64,000 nucleotides of DNA from the IMG/VR virus record IMGVR_UViG_3300032299_001015, positions 20,402-84,401 of that record. One strand, given 5' to 3'. Below, one piece after another: positions 8,382 to 19,100 of the stretch. How positions within the stretch are numbered: the stretch's first letter is position 1; each line of letters opens with the position of its first letter. A model generated the notes under the pieces. The model was not told the origin of the DNA and did no database searches. It was given only the letters and a program-made list of their open reading frames with translations. Origin of the DNA: a virus. Position numbers and translations under genes: made by a program.

Positions 8382-11300
8382 TATGACTCACCTACTTCAA
8401 TAAGATCAATGTTAGTGGAAGGACCAGCAGGACTTACACTATGAGATATAGATGAAATAACAAAAGTCTTAGGTCCAAACTTAGTGTTAGATTCATTATA
8501 CCCGCGAGATTTATCAAATATTCTAACCTTATCTCCTAGTTCAATAATGGGGTTTGCAAATGTCTCAATGCTTAGTTTTATTCTTGGTCTATTGCAGTGT
8601 TTTGAAATCCATCTCATAAGATCTCTTGCATGAGAAATTGACTGAATGTATTGACTATCTAGTGTGAAAGATTGTGCCCCGTAGATTGATATATTTTTTT
8701 CTCTTTCTGTCACACGCTTCTTATCATCCTGAGTCATGTCATAATAATCTTTCATATTGACGGCACCAGTATTTATTTCTTCGGCAGATATACCAACAAT
8801 ATAAATAGGAAGATCGCTGCTGTCCCCCAAAGTTATAGGCCCGCCAGAACTATTAACTAGTGTAAGTTTGGCTCCAAAAGATGTTGACTCATAATTTTTA
8901 ATAAAATACTTAGGATTAATTTTTGAAATATCTAAAAGTGCTGAAACATAGGCTGGAGCAGAGAATCTAACATTATATTCCTTCACTTCTCTAGCCAATC
9001 TAGCAAAATCGTTAAAGTAAAACTGTATTCCCTTGTCAGAGTCTTTAAATAGGAAGTTTTTGTTAACAGGGATAATTCCCTTTTCTAATTGATTGTTAAA
9101 GTATTTATAGTTTTTTAGCCAATCCTTTTCATTATTCTTTGAGATAACTCCACTATATGGACGAGCAGCAGCCATCACATACTCATAAATGGCTTGCGAA
9201 TCATTTCTTACAAATAGGAATATATCTCTAGAGTTTACTCCAACTGCTTTTCCAATTGGTTCAGTGTATGAACCTATCTTTTGTCCACCGTAAAATATTG
9301 AGTATTCCATTCCATTTTCATATTTATTTATTATGATATCTAATTCAAATACGGGATCGGTTGGAACATCATCATTTTTAATAACTTCTATAGAGGTATC
9401 AAATACAGTAAACCCTGCCACTCCTGCGCGTAATAATAGTTCTGGTTCATACTCAGTCTTTCCATTGTCCTGAGATTTTAAAGATATTTTATAAAATCTT
9501 AAATTATATTTCCAGGCATTCTTTTCAACAACATTCTTGCCCGATCCAGCAGACTCTACTTCTAGGAAATACCCTTCATTATCATTATTAAGTCCAAAGC
9601 CTATTCCAGCAATAGATGAATTAGTGGACATAATATCTTGCTGATTTTTAATTTGTCTTCTTGGAGAGTAAAGCCTCATTCTTGTTGAGATAGCATTAGG
9701 CTGGAAATCTAAAGTTATCCTTTGACCATATATATTTCTTTCCCCCTGCATAAAAACGTAATCATCAAAGGACTCCCCTGGAACATCTTTATCTACTTGT
9801 TTATTCAACTCTTGCAGCCTTCTAGCAACATTTTTGTTTCTGTTAGAATCCAGGATAGATAAAAGAATATCTGTATCTTCCTTAGGAGATGTTGGTCCAG
9901 ATAGATGGAGGAATCCTAAATAACTTTGCAATGATTCTGACGGAATAGTTCCTAGATTCTTTCTAGCAGACTTATATCTCACCTTGTCTAAGAAGTTAAA
10001 TTTTGTAGTTGCTTTTAGATTTCCAGGCATACTCCTAGACTCTGATAATGATCCACCAAGCATAAGTTTAAATCTGTTACTGTCTTCTATACCATCGGAA
10101 TCCTCTGCTAAAGCAAAGTGTGTACCAGGCTTACTCTTTAATGCTGCACGACCGTCACCAATAACTTTGTACTGATATTTATCATCGCTCTTACCAACGA
10201 TTTGAGTTTTAACGTCGATAACTAATCCTCTAAACGATAACGAATCGCCCTTTCTCATAGTAGATTTCAATTGATTAAAATCATCTTTTGTAAAAATAAT
10301 TTGATATCTAGATAAATTAGATGATGTACTAGCAATATAATATAGTTTTCCGCGATACCTTATATATTCATTATCAATAAGAACAATTCCTTCAAACGGG
10401 TCCAGAGTTAATCCTTCATTAGTATCAAGATAGATGATCAAAGATCTTCTATCTAAATCATCATTTGCTGAAGTATTATATAACTGTGTTATTAAATCAT
10501 TTTCATCTACTGCTACATATGTTCCTGGAAAGGCAGTTTTTAATCTTTGTAAAGGAATATCTCTAACTAAATTAGATGCACCTAAAGCAGACTCATTATT
10601 ATCCCCAGCACTCCATAAAATAGTAGAGGTATATCCATAGTTTGAAAATGCTAAAGAGGCCATAGGAACTTCATCTATGTTTAATTGTTCAAGAACTTTT
10701 GACTTCTCTTTTTGAAGACTATCTACTAATGCACTTTTTCTTGGACCATAAGTATGATAAGTAATCTCTCCATCTGTAAGAGGGCTTATTTTTTGCTCTG
10801 ACAAAGAAGCAATATTAGCCTTGTATCCATTGATGTAAGAATATTCTGGGTCCGCCACCGAATAATCTTCATCGCCTAAAAACCAAAAGTCTGTTCCAGG
10901 AGACTGTGCTGGAACTGGATGATCCTCAGAAACCCAAAACCCATAGTAATCACTATAGGTCCACTCTGTTTCAGATGGAAGAGCGTCAGTATTCCCTCCG
11001 TAGAAGAACCAATTATTGTTGTACCAAACATATTTATATCGGTCTGGGTTTAAAATAATTATTTGTGAAGAGTCTTCTATAGTAGCATTCTCTGTTAATT
11101 TTTCTTTTGTAAGTACATTTAATCTACCAACAGCATCGTAAAACATAGAACATTGTGTAGCCAAAGCAATTTGTTCTAGCACTTCTGCAACGGTTTGTTC
11201 TTTTTTACAGAAAAAGTTTTTTATTCTAGTATCCTCTTTATCATAACTTATTTCATCAGAAGATTTTTTAAATTCCATCCCAGTAATGCCAACATTATCT

Positions 11301-12652
11301 AGTAAAATTAAAATTATTGAAGATAGGGCAGCATTAGATGAAAATAAAATGTCTGGAGCATTAGTTTCTCTAAGAAACTTCATTCCATCTTCTAGATTAA
11401 TTGATACTGAGTAATCTTCTCCAACATTCCATTCATTAGAATATAGAACCTTCATCGGTACAGTTAAAGTCTGAGATGCTGATGGAGTATATACCTTCTG
11501 ATAAAAAGAGAACTTAACATCTTGATTTAACATTTTTAATGAACTGAGTGTGCTAGATATTAAGAATTGATTATCTTCATTAGATAGACTCACCGCCCCT
11601 GCACCAGTTACAATAGATCCAACAGGTAAACCAAAACTAGTTGAGTCTCCAATAGATGAATCAAAGTTAAAAGATTCTGTATATGCACTAAGATCAATTT
11701 CTAGTCTTGGAGATATTTCAATTAACTCTAAGGACCCTGGGCTATATGTTACTACAAGGGGCTCGGCGTCAGACTTAACCAATGATAACTGTTCTACTTT
11801 AAACCTAACCCCATTTATCTTTTGTAACTCTGTAGGATTAACAGCAGTTAATTGATTTATATCATCTACTCTAGATACCGTTTTAGACCACGTTCCCGCA
11901 TTGTAATACAAGTTTAAAATTCCATTAGAAAAATCAATAGTGCTAGATGACGAATAAACTGTTGACCAACTGGATGAATTTGTTAAAATATCTACATAGA
12001 ATTTTACAGGTATAGATAGATGATTTTGTACCTTAATCGTAATTTTATTACATGGAACTCCAGATGCTGTTTCATATACGACAAAAGGATTTGCATGAGC
12101 AATCTTTCCACTTACTGCATCTGATATACCATAACTAGCCTGAGAGTACAAGTTAAAGTTTTGCTCCCCCGCCGCAACTGGGATTAAATCCATTAACTTG
12201 GCAGAATTAAAATAATCGTATAATCTATTTTTAGATCCAGGATAGTATCTAGCGCTTGAAGTTGTCATACTTGCAACTTTTATATTATCGCTTGATGGGG
12301 CAAAAGTCATATTTCCAAAATTTTGTAATAATATAATTCCTGGATCTGGCCTATCTGGTTTAAAGACTGATGCTAAGTCTGAAAAATATTCTTGTGATGG
12401 ATCTACTTGTTTAGATCCATCATCATACACTAAGTAATTTTGTCCACCAAAAATATCTGATACTGAAGAGGATGCATTATATATGTTTGATACACCAAAT
12501 CCTGGCTGATTAGTTCCAGGAAATCCTCTGTATACGCCGTATTCTTTAATAGGAATATATTTATTCATATTCCATTCAGCAATTACCTGATGTTGGCTAT
12601 TAATTCGGTCGGTGCTTTTATATAAATTTCTTATTTGACTAAAGTCTAACAT
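8381..12652 (-). CDS. Large minor tail protein (tail-tip hub candidate)
   Basis: A 1423-residue protein placed after the tape measure and the small distal tail gene, the usual position of the tail-tip hub or 'tail-associated' protein in siphoviruses. The N-terminal half is beta-rich. A segment around residues 465-520 (VAEVLEQIALATQCSMFYDAVG) resembles the helix-and-sheet region of hub proteins that precedes receptor-binding parts. The last 120 residues (ARDLMRWISKHCNRPRIKL, IIELGDKVRIFDKSRGYNE, FVISSISHSVSPAG) resemble the closing beta domain of gp27-like hub proteins. No enzymatic motif was found. It starts one base after the gene upstream ends. Confidence 0.7.
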   Translation of the reverse strand: MLDFSQIRNLYKSTDRINSQHQVIAEWNMNKYIPIKEYGVYRGFPGTNQPGFGVSNIYNASSSVSDIFGGQNYLVYDDGSKQVDPSQEYFSDLASVFKPDRPDPGIILLQNFGNMTFAPSSDNIKVASMTTSSARYYPGSKNRLYDYFNSAKLMDLIPVAAGEQNFNLYSQASYGISDAVSGKIAHANPFVVYETASGVPCNKITIKVQNHLSIPVKFYVDILTNSSSWSTVYSSSSTIDFSNGILNLYYNAGTWSKTVSRVDDINQLTAVNPTELQKINGVRFKVEQLSLVKSDAEPLVVTYSPGSLELIEISPRLEIDLSAYTESFNFDSSIGDSTSFGLPVGSIVTGAGAVSLSNEDNQFLISSTLSSLKMLNQDVKFSFYQKVYTPSASQTLTVPMKVLYSNEWNVGEDYSVSINLEDGMKFLRETNAPDILFSSNAALSSIILILLDNVGITGMEFKKSSDEISYDKEDTRIKNFFCKKEQTVAEVLEQIALATQCSMFYDAVGRLNVLTKEKLTENATIEDSSQIIILNPDRYKYVWYNNNWFFYGGNTDALPSETEWTYSDYYGFWVSEDHPVPAQSPGTDFWFLGDEDYSVADPEYSYINGYKANIASLSEQKISPLTDGEITYHTYGPRKSALVDSLQKEKSKVLEQLNIDEVPMASLAFSNYGYTSTILWSAGDNNESALGASNLVRDIPLQRLKTAFPGTYVAVDENDLITQLYNTSANDDLDRRSLIIYLDTNEGLTLDPFEGIVLIDNEYIRYRGKLYYIASTSSNLSRYQIIFTKDDFNQLKSTMRKGDSLSFRGLVIDVKTQIVGKSDDKYQYKVIGDGRAALKSKPGTHFALAEDSDGIEDSNRFKLMLGGSLSESRSMPGNLKATTKFNFLDKVRYKSARKNLGTIPSESLQSYLGFLHLSGPTSPKEDTDILLSILDSNRNKNVARRLQELNKQVDKDVPGESFDDYVFMQGERNIYGQRITLDFQPNAISTRMRLYSPRRQIKNQQDIMSTNSSIAGIGFGLNNDNEGYFLEVESAGSGKNVVEKNAWKYNLRFYKISLKSQDNGKTEYEPELLLRAGVAGFTVFDTSIEVIKNDDVPTDPVFELDIIINKYENGMEYSIFYGGQKIGSYTEPIGKAVGVNSRDIFLFVRNDSQAIYEYVMAAARPYSGVISKNNEKDWLKNYKYFNNQLEKGIIPVNKNFLFKDSDKGIQFYFNDFARLAREVKEYNVRFSAPAYVSALLDISKINPKYFIKNYESTSFGAKLTLVNSSGGPITLGDSSDLPIYIVGISAEEINTGAVNMKDYYDMTQDDKKRVTEREKNISIYGAQSFTLDSQYIQSISHARDLMRWISKHCNRPRIKLSIETFANPIIELGDKVRIFDKSRGYNESNTKFGPKTFVISSISHSVSPAGPSTNIDLIEVGES

Positions 12653-13177
12653 TTATACCTCCACCAATGTCATGGAAATATTCCAAAGATCGTGAGTCGA
12701 ACCCCTCTTTTTTATGGTATAACTAAAGTCATCAAAAAATACGTTGTAGTTTTCTAATCTATATCTTAATGGGAGGGCTGAAGCAGTTGGGGTGTCATAC
12801 ACTAAAGTAAGATAAAAACTATCTGTATTATTTTTATGCCAGTCAAGCATCTGCTGGCATGACGCCCAATTATTTCCTGTCCCAAACATAGATTCGGATA
12901 TTTCTATTTTTGCAGAAGGTAAATCTTCCCAGTTTACTGAGAAGGTTTTCTTATCGGCAACATGATACGATCTCATTCGACCATTAATCATTCGTTTCTT
13001 ATATTCTATTCTTTCTAAAGAAACTTGCATTTCTGATCTACTATCATCTGTCAGATACAGAAAACTAGATCCTAGATCCCACTGGCCTAGTTCTGAATTA
13101 ACTGCTACAGGTTGAGACTCTGAAAAAATCATCAGCGCTGGGCGCGTCCAAATTCTATCTAATGTCGTTGTTGGCAC
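12653..13177 (-). CDS. Distal tail-like minor tail protein
   Basis: A 174-residue protein directly after the tape measure, overlapping its stop by one base. It contains a long beta-rich core (SFLYLTDDSRSEMQVSLERIEYKKRM) and a C terminus DLWNISMTLVEV of the kind seen in small distal tail proteins that cap the tube and hold the hub. The order tape measure, small distal tail protein, large hub is the standard siphovirus arrangement and supports the call. No sequence motif proves it. Confidence 0.6.
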   Translation of the reverse strand: MPTTTLDRIWTRPALMIFSESQPVAVNSELGQWDLGSSFLYLTDDSRSEMQVSLERIEYKKRMINGRMRSYHVADKKTFSVNWEDLPSAKIEISESMFGTGNNWASCQQMLDWHKNNTDSFYLTLVYDTPTASALPLRYRLENYNVFFDDFSYTIKKRGSTHDLWNISMTLVEV

Positions 13178-16100
13178 TACCCAGCACTCCTACTATGATT
13201 TCTTCTACCGTTTGCTTGATTTATCATACTAATAACTTTATTAGCAATTGCGTTACTACTCTTTCCACCCGCACCATTAATAACAATATTTACTTTACTG
13301 GAATTCCTTACTGAAGAACTGTTAGATCCACCATAACTATTTGCAATGTTGGCGTTCATGCTTGAGGGGTTTATTGTCTCCACCTGGGGGACACCAAATG
13401 TTGGAGTAGCCGTAGACATAGATCCTACAAAACCACCACCAGCATATTTGGCGGGAGAAACCATTCTTGGAGCGGTAGTAGCAAGACCACCCATTCCAAA
13501 TTGTCCAGCATTAACCTGATCCATAAATCCTTTACCATATTTTGCAACAGATGATGCTTTAACTACATACTCTCCGTTAGAAAGCATTGCTGGAATCATA
13601 TCAGATCTTGGTCCGCCTGGTCCAGATACTGCTCCTCCCCCTGCGGAAAGTTTCATTATTCCGCCAGAAGCCTTATACTTCCATGAATTCCAAAAAGCAG
13701 CAGTCCTTGTTTCTGTAGCATCTGCCCAGGTTGGGCGGGGGTTATAGTAACTCCAGTCCCAAGAATAATTCCCATTATTATCCACCCTCATAGCCCACGG
13801 TAAGAAGTTTTTACCACTCTGAGATACATTCTTGTATGCAACGCTAGAGTTGTAAACTGGATCATTTAATATTTTATCATCTGATATCCACCACGGCTGG
13901 CTTCCATAACTTGGTTTATTTAATTGGAATATCCCATAATCACCTGTATCATAAATATTCCTGCCACCAGATTCTCTCATAGCAATAGACCATGCTAATC
14001 TTTGCAAGTTTGTGGGCCATCCTCCTGCACGGATATGTCCAAGAGTTCTATTAGCATCTTCTACAGTATATCCATCTGGAATATTAGAAAATTGTATATT
14101 TCCTGTTGGCTCATTAGTACTTCCGTTATTATTTGAATTAGACTGTTTATCAGAAACAGGCGTTCCAGCCATAGATAAAATTCCAAATAGTCCTTTTTTA
14201 GGAGCGGCAATCGATGGAGTTATCTGTACGGAAGAAGCGCCTGAGCCACCATTATTAGTTTCAGAAGTTTCTCCTCTATTAGTTTCAGAAGTTTCTCCTC
14301 CACCCTGCTCCCAGATTCTATCGGCATTTGATTGGTATAAACCAAGTGGGTATAAGGTGTCCCCTCTTTGTCCATTTGGCCTATTAGGTCCAGAGGCAGC
14401 AGCCCAGTCTTTATGGTTAATAATTTTTCCATCAAATGAAGGCCATCCAGCATACTCTTTAATTGCCGCACTCATTCTTGCAATGGTGTCAAACATCCCA
14501 GCGGTAAAGTCTTTTTTAAGACCTTGGGACTCTACCTCTATTTGCCAAAGTGTATTTGAGGCACCGCCTAGATTTTTAAGATCTTCTTTTAGTCCAGCGT
14601 ATTCTTTATTATTAAATATTTCTGCTGCATAAGATCCTTCTGTTCCTCCAGCGCCAGCGCCCCACCCAGTACCGCCATATGCAAGAATATGTGCTGTAGC
14701 GTCTCTACCAACCATAGCCTGGACGACGGGCTTCCCTGCTTCTGGATTTCTAGCCATCCATTCTAATACTCCTGGGCCAACACCAGCAGTATGATGCATC
14801 ATAATACCACTTGGCTTGCCCCCAGGCCATGACCCGTATTGGTCCCAACTAGAATAATATGACAGTCTATTCTTTGGTATCCATTTATCTAATGATTTCT
14901 TTAACTCTACTGGTCCACCATCAGCAAATTTTCCAGCATTGATAGTATCCATCATGTCTTTGCCGTACTTGCTTACACTAGAGGCTTGAACTACATATTC
15001 TCCGTTTGAAAGCATTGCTGGGATTACATCAGACTTGGGACCACCTGGACCAGAAATATAACCGCCATATGCTACATTTGGAAGATTTTTTTTGGGAATT
15101 GGTGGCAAGAAGGAAGAAAGTCCAAGTTTTCCTCTTAAGTCTTCATAACTACCGACTCCGCCATAGCCACTATTACTAGTAGGAGTGCCTCCAAAATATG
15201 CTGCTCCAAATAAATCATTATACATTTGTACTAATTGCTTTTCTGCATCAAGTCGCTCAATATCCCCAGCAGCAACTTGTTGTTTCAAAACTGCATCAAG
15301 TGAGGCAATTTGATTTTTAACTAAATCAGCGTATCTTTTTGCTAGTTGCTCGCCAAAAACTTTAGTTACTTCTTTGTAACTTTCAATTTCTCCGTTTTTA
15401 ATTCCATCAATTATATCTTTTGCCTCTTGATTCTTGCTAGATCTGTTTTCTAATCTTCTTTCCAACTCTTCATTATGCTTTTCAGTTTCATCGTCATAGT
15501 TCTTCATGTTGGTTTCGTGCATTTCAGATTCTTTATCCATTAAATCTTGAATTGAATCCATACGATCTTGCATCATCTTTTCATACTCTTCTTGTTCTTT
15601 TTGCTTTTCGCTTCTTGTTTCATCAATGGCTTCTAGTTCTAAATCTCTTCTTTCTTCAATTCCGCTAATTTGTTCATCATAGGAGAATTGTTGAGCATCC
15701 TGAGACATTTGTTCACGATCTTGCAGGAACCCAAATACATCTCCTGAAGCAAGTTTTTGCAAGGCTCCAAAAGCAGTATTTCTTTGTTGAGCGTAGAAAG
15801 AGTCGGCCTTCTGATTCTTTTGCAAAGATTTAATGTAAGCATCAGAAGACTTCTCAATCTTGTCAGATTTTTCATCTAACTGATCCATCTCTTCGTCAAA
15901 TGATTCCTTCTTGATATCCATCTCATCCTGCATTGCTTCAAGAGAATCCTCACGGGCCTTCTGTTCCAACTCAAAGTTCTCTTGAATAGACTCTTTCTCT
16001 TTCTCCCTAGACTTGGCATAACTTTCAATCTTATCTTGCATTTTATCCACAGATTCAGAGATATCATCCATGGCTATAGTAATTGGGGAAGAGTCTGCAA

Positions 16101-19100
16101 AATCTAACAGCGCCTGTTTTGTATCATCTAAGGCTGCATTAAGTGTTGCTAGCCTACTCGCATTTTCTATTGCTGCTCTTGCAAGAGCATCATCAAATTG
16201 TCCAGCAGCATTTTTTGCTTCTGTTAAGGGAACTCCTAGCGCAGTCATTTGAATCGCTAAGGCTTGAGTCTCTGCAGTAGAGTTTTGTAGTTGATCTAAA
16301 AGTTGATTAATTACTGGATCATCTAACTCGCCCATCATATTTTTAAATTCATCAAATGCCATCTCACGGGCAGACGTTCCCATTCCAAGAATATCACCCG
16401 CATCTTCATTTAGTGCTAAGTAAGATTCTCTAATTTTATCTAGATTTTGAGCAACTAGTTCTGGCGCAGTCTGAGATATTTCTATAGAACTCTTTAATGC
16501 TTGAACAAACTCTGGCCCACCAGCCAGAACATTCTTAAAATTACGACTAGCAACTTGAGGTGTACTTCTTCCATATAACCCAGGGTTATCAATTGCTTGC
16601 TGTCTCATTGCTTCACTTGCTGCTGTTTGTTGGCCTGCTACTGACTCTGGGCTAATATTGTCTACTGTTTGTTGATATGCCTCTTCTATTGTTTTTGCTT
16701 CTAATAAACCATTAGAGAATGCGCTAGCAAATGCAATTCCACCTTTATATCCAGCCTCTGCTGATATAGCCTTAATTGCATCCTGAGCCTCTTGTGCACT
16801 CATTCCAGAAATAATCATCTTGGTGTATGCAGCACCAAGGTCGGCTGCTCCAACAGTAGTAACTGAAGTTTTCAATTTTTCAATAAGGCCTGCATAGTCT
16901 TCACTAACAGCCATACGCAATTCAGAGTTTATTGAGGATAGTTCTTTTGATGCTCCTGCTGCCTGGATGTTTTCCAGCGCACTTCCAAGACTGTCGATAG
17001 TCTTGCCAAAGAATTCCGCAGTCTTGGCTGGTTCAGCAAAGGCGGCATTTGCTTTTTCTTTTGCTTCATCAAGAGATTTCTTATACATGTATAGGCCAGC
17101 AGCAGTAATAACTAATGGAATTGCTACTGCTGCTACCGTTCCTGCTGCTGCGGCACCGCCTCCTGCTAAAGCCCCTCCAATTCCAGTCAAGGCCTTGCCT
17201 CCTCCACCAAGTAGACCTGCTGTTAGTGCGCCTCTTCCTGCTGCTGCTGCGGTGGCGCGTGCACCAAGGCCAGCCATGCCACCACCCATTTTTTTCACAC
17301 CGCCAACAATGCCCCCGCCAATACCTGTTCCTGAAAATGCCTGTAGTGCAAAAATAGCAGTAGTTAATGCTGTTGTAAACATCATTATTTTGGAAGATGC
17401 TTCGCTGGTAGCCCCACTAAACATCGTTACAGTGCTTGCTAGCATGGAGGCCCCCATAGCCGCATTCATTGCCCCTGCACCACGCATACCCCCAGACCCC
17501 CGTGCATCAGTTAAACTTTTTCCAGGGCCTACATTATTTAAATACGCTTCTCTTCTTTGTGCAGCAAGAGCCTTTCTTTGATCCATTGATATATCGCCAA
17601 ATCTAGATGGTCTATTTGCTCCACTAGCAGCATAGGGAGACACCCCGCCCATAAGATATGATCCTGGGGTAAACATCGTTCCTTCTTGAACAGATCTTTT
17701 TACTATTGATTGATTTAATTGCTTCTCTGCTATAGCCTTAGATTCTGCTGCATTTGCAGCATTTCTTTCTGCTCTTTCTCTGATTGAAATAATATCTCTT
17801 AATTTCTTTTCCTCGGCGGCAAGTAGAGATTCTTCTTGGGCAAGTTTATCTAAAGCAGCAGCACGTTTTGTTCCTGCAACTGTTCCATCTTTATGTACCC
17901 ATCTACCAGTTTCTAGATCCTTTGTCCAGTTTGCAAGAACAATGTTATGTTGTTTTTGTTGGACAACAATTCTTTGTTTTGTATCTGCAATAAGACCAGT
18001 TTGTTGAGTTTCCTTAATTAGGGCTTTTTCTAGAAGTTTCCTAGCATTTTCTTCTCTTTGATATACGGTTGCTGTAGATCTAGATTCTAATCCTGGGCCT
18101 ATAGGTCCAGTTCTAACTTGCTTAGATGTAGCAATTCTAAGCCCTCTTTCTAGACCAATAATTGCGCCGTTACCAATATTCTTACCAGCCTTTTCTCCAA
18201 TTGAATCTGCCTTTTTTGATGGAGAAGAAGATTGAATTGCTCTAACAACTCCTTCGTCTAATGCTCTTTCAAGATCCACCGTTGACTTTCTCGCCCATGA
18301 ATCTGCTGCGAGCCTTGAACCTTTATAAGTACCAGTTCCAGATGTTGAAACTCCTAAAGCCATTCTTCCTGGTCTTTCTTTTCCTTCATTAGTTCTTAAA
18401 TATTCAACAGTCCCATATTGTTTTGATAGTGCAAGAAGTCTTTGCGCGGCAATATCTCCCGCATTTGACAGTTTAACTAATTCTGCCTCTACTAGTCTGT
18501 AAAGTTGTGGATCATTAATTAATTCACCTTCTAGTCTAGCCATTGCAGAAGTTATACCTGTAATAGTTGGTTGAAGTTGATCAAATGACAGGCCAGTCGC
18601 TTTCATCATTAATGACCATCTTTCCCGATCTTTTAGTTCAGCAGCCAGAATGCTCTTTTTTACACCCTTACCCTCTACTTCTGTGTTTAATGCATCATTG
18701 GTTGCTTTACTAAGGCTAACGACTAGGTTATTAAATAGTTTTACTTCTGTAATTCCATCTGCTAGCATTTGTTGAAGTACTCTTCTTGCTCCAGACGTAG
18801 CAGAATCCATTGCACTTGTTATGGGTACAGTTACAGATCTAGTTAAATGTGCAAGCCTAGATGTTCCTCCACCATTTTCATACCCCTTTAATGTTCCACG
18901 ATTCATCTGCATGAGGACGGGAGCATATTTTTCTGTAGCCGCACGATTAACAATAAATTCACCAGGCTCAAGCATCGCGGGAATTTTATCTCCCCGACCT
19001 GAACCAGGAACAAATTCTGGTCTGGTAGAACCAGCCTGTCTTCTAATTGGAACGGCACCCCTAGGTGCTGGAGCCACTCCAGGAACAAATAATGCTGGGT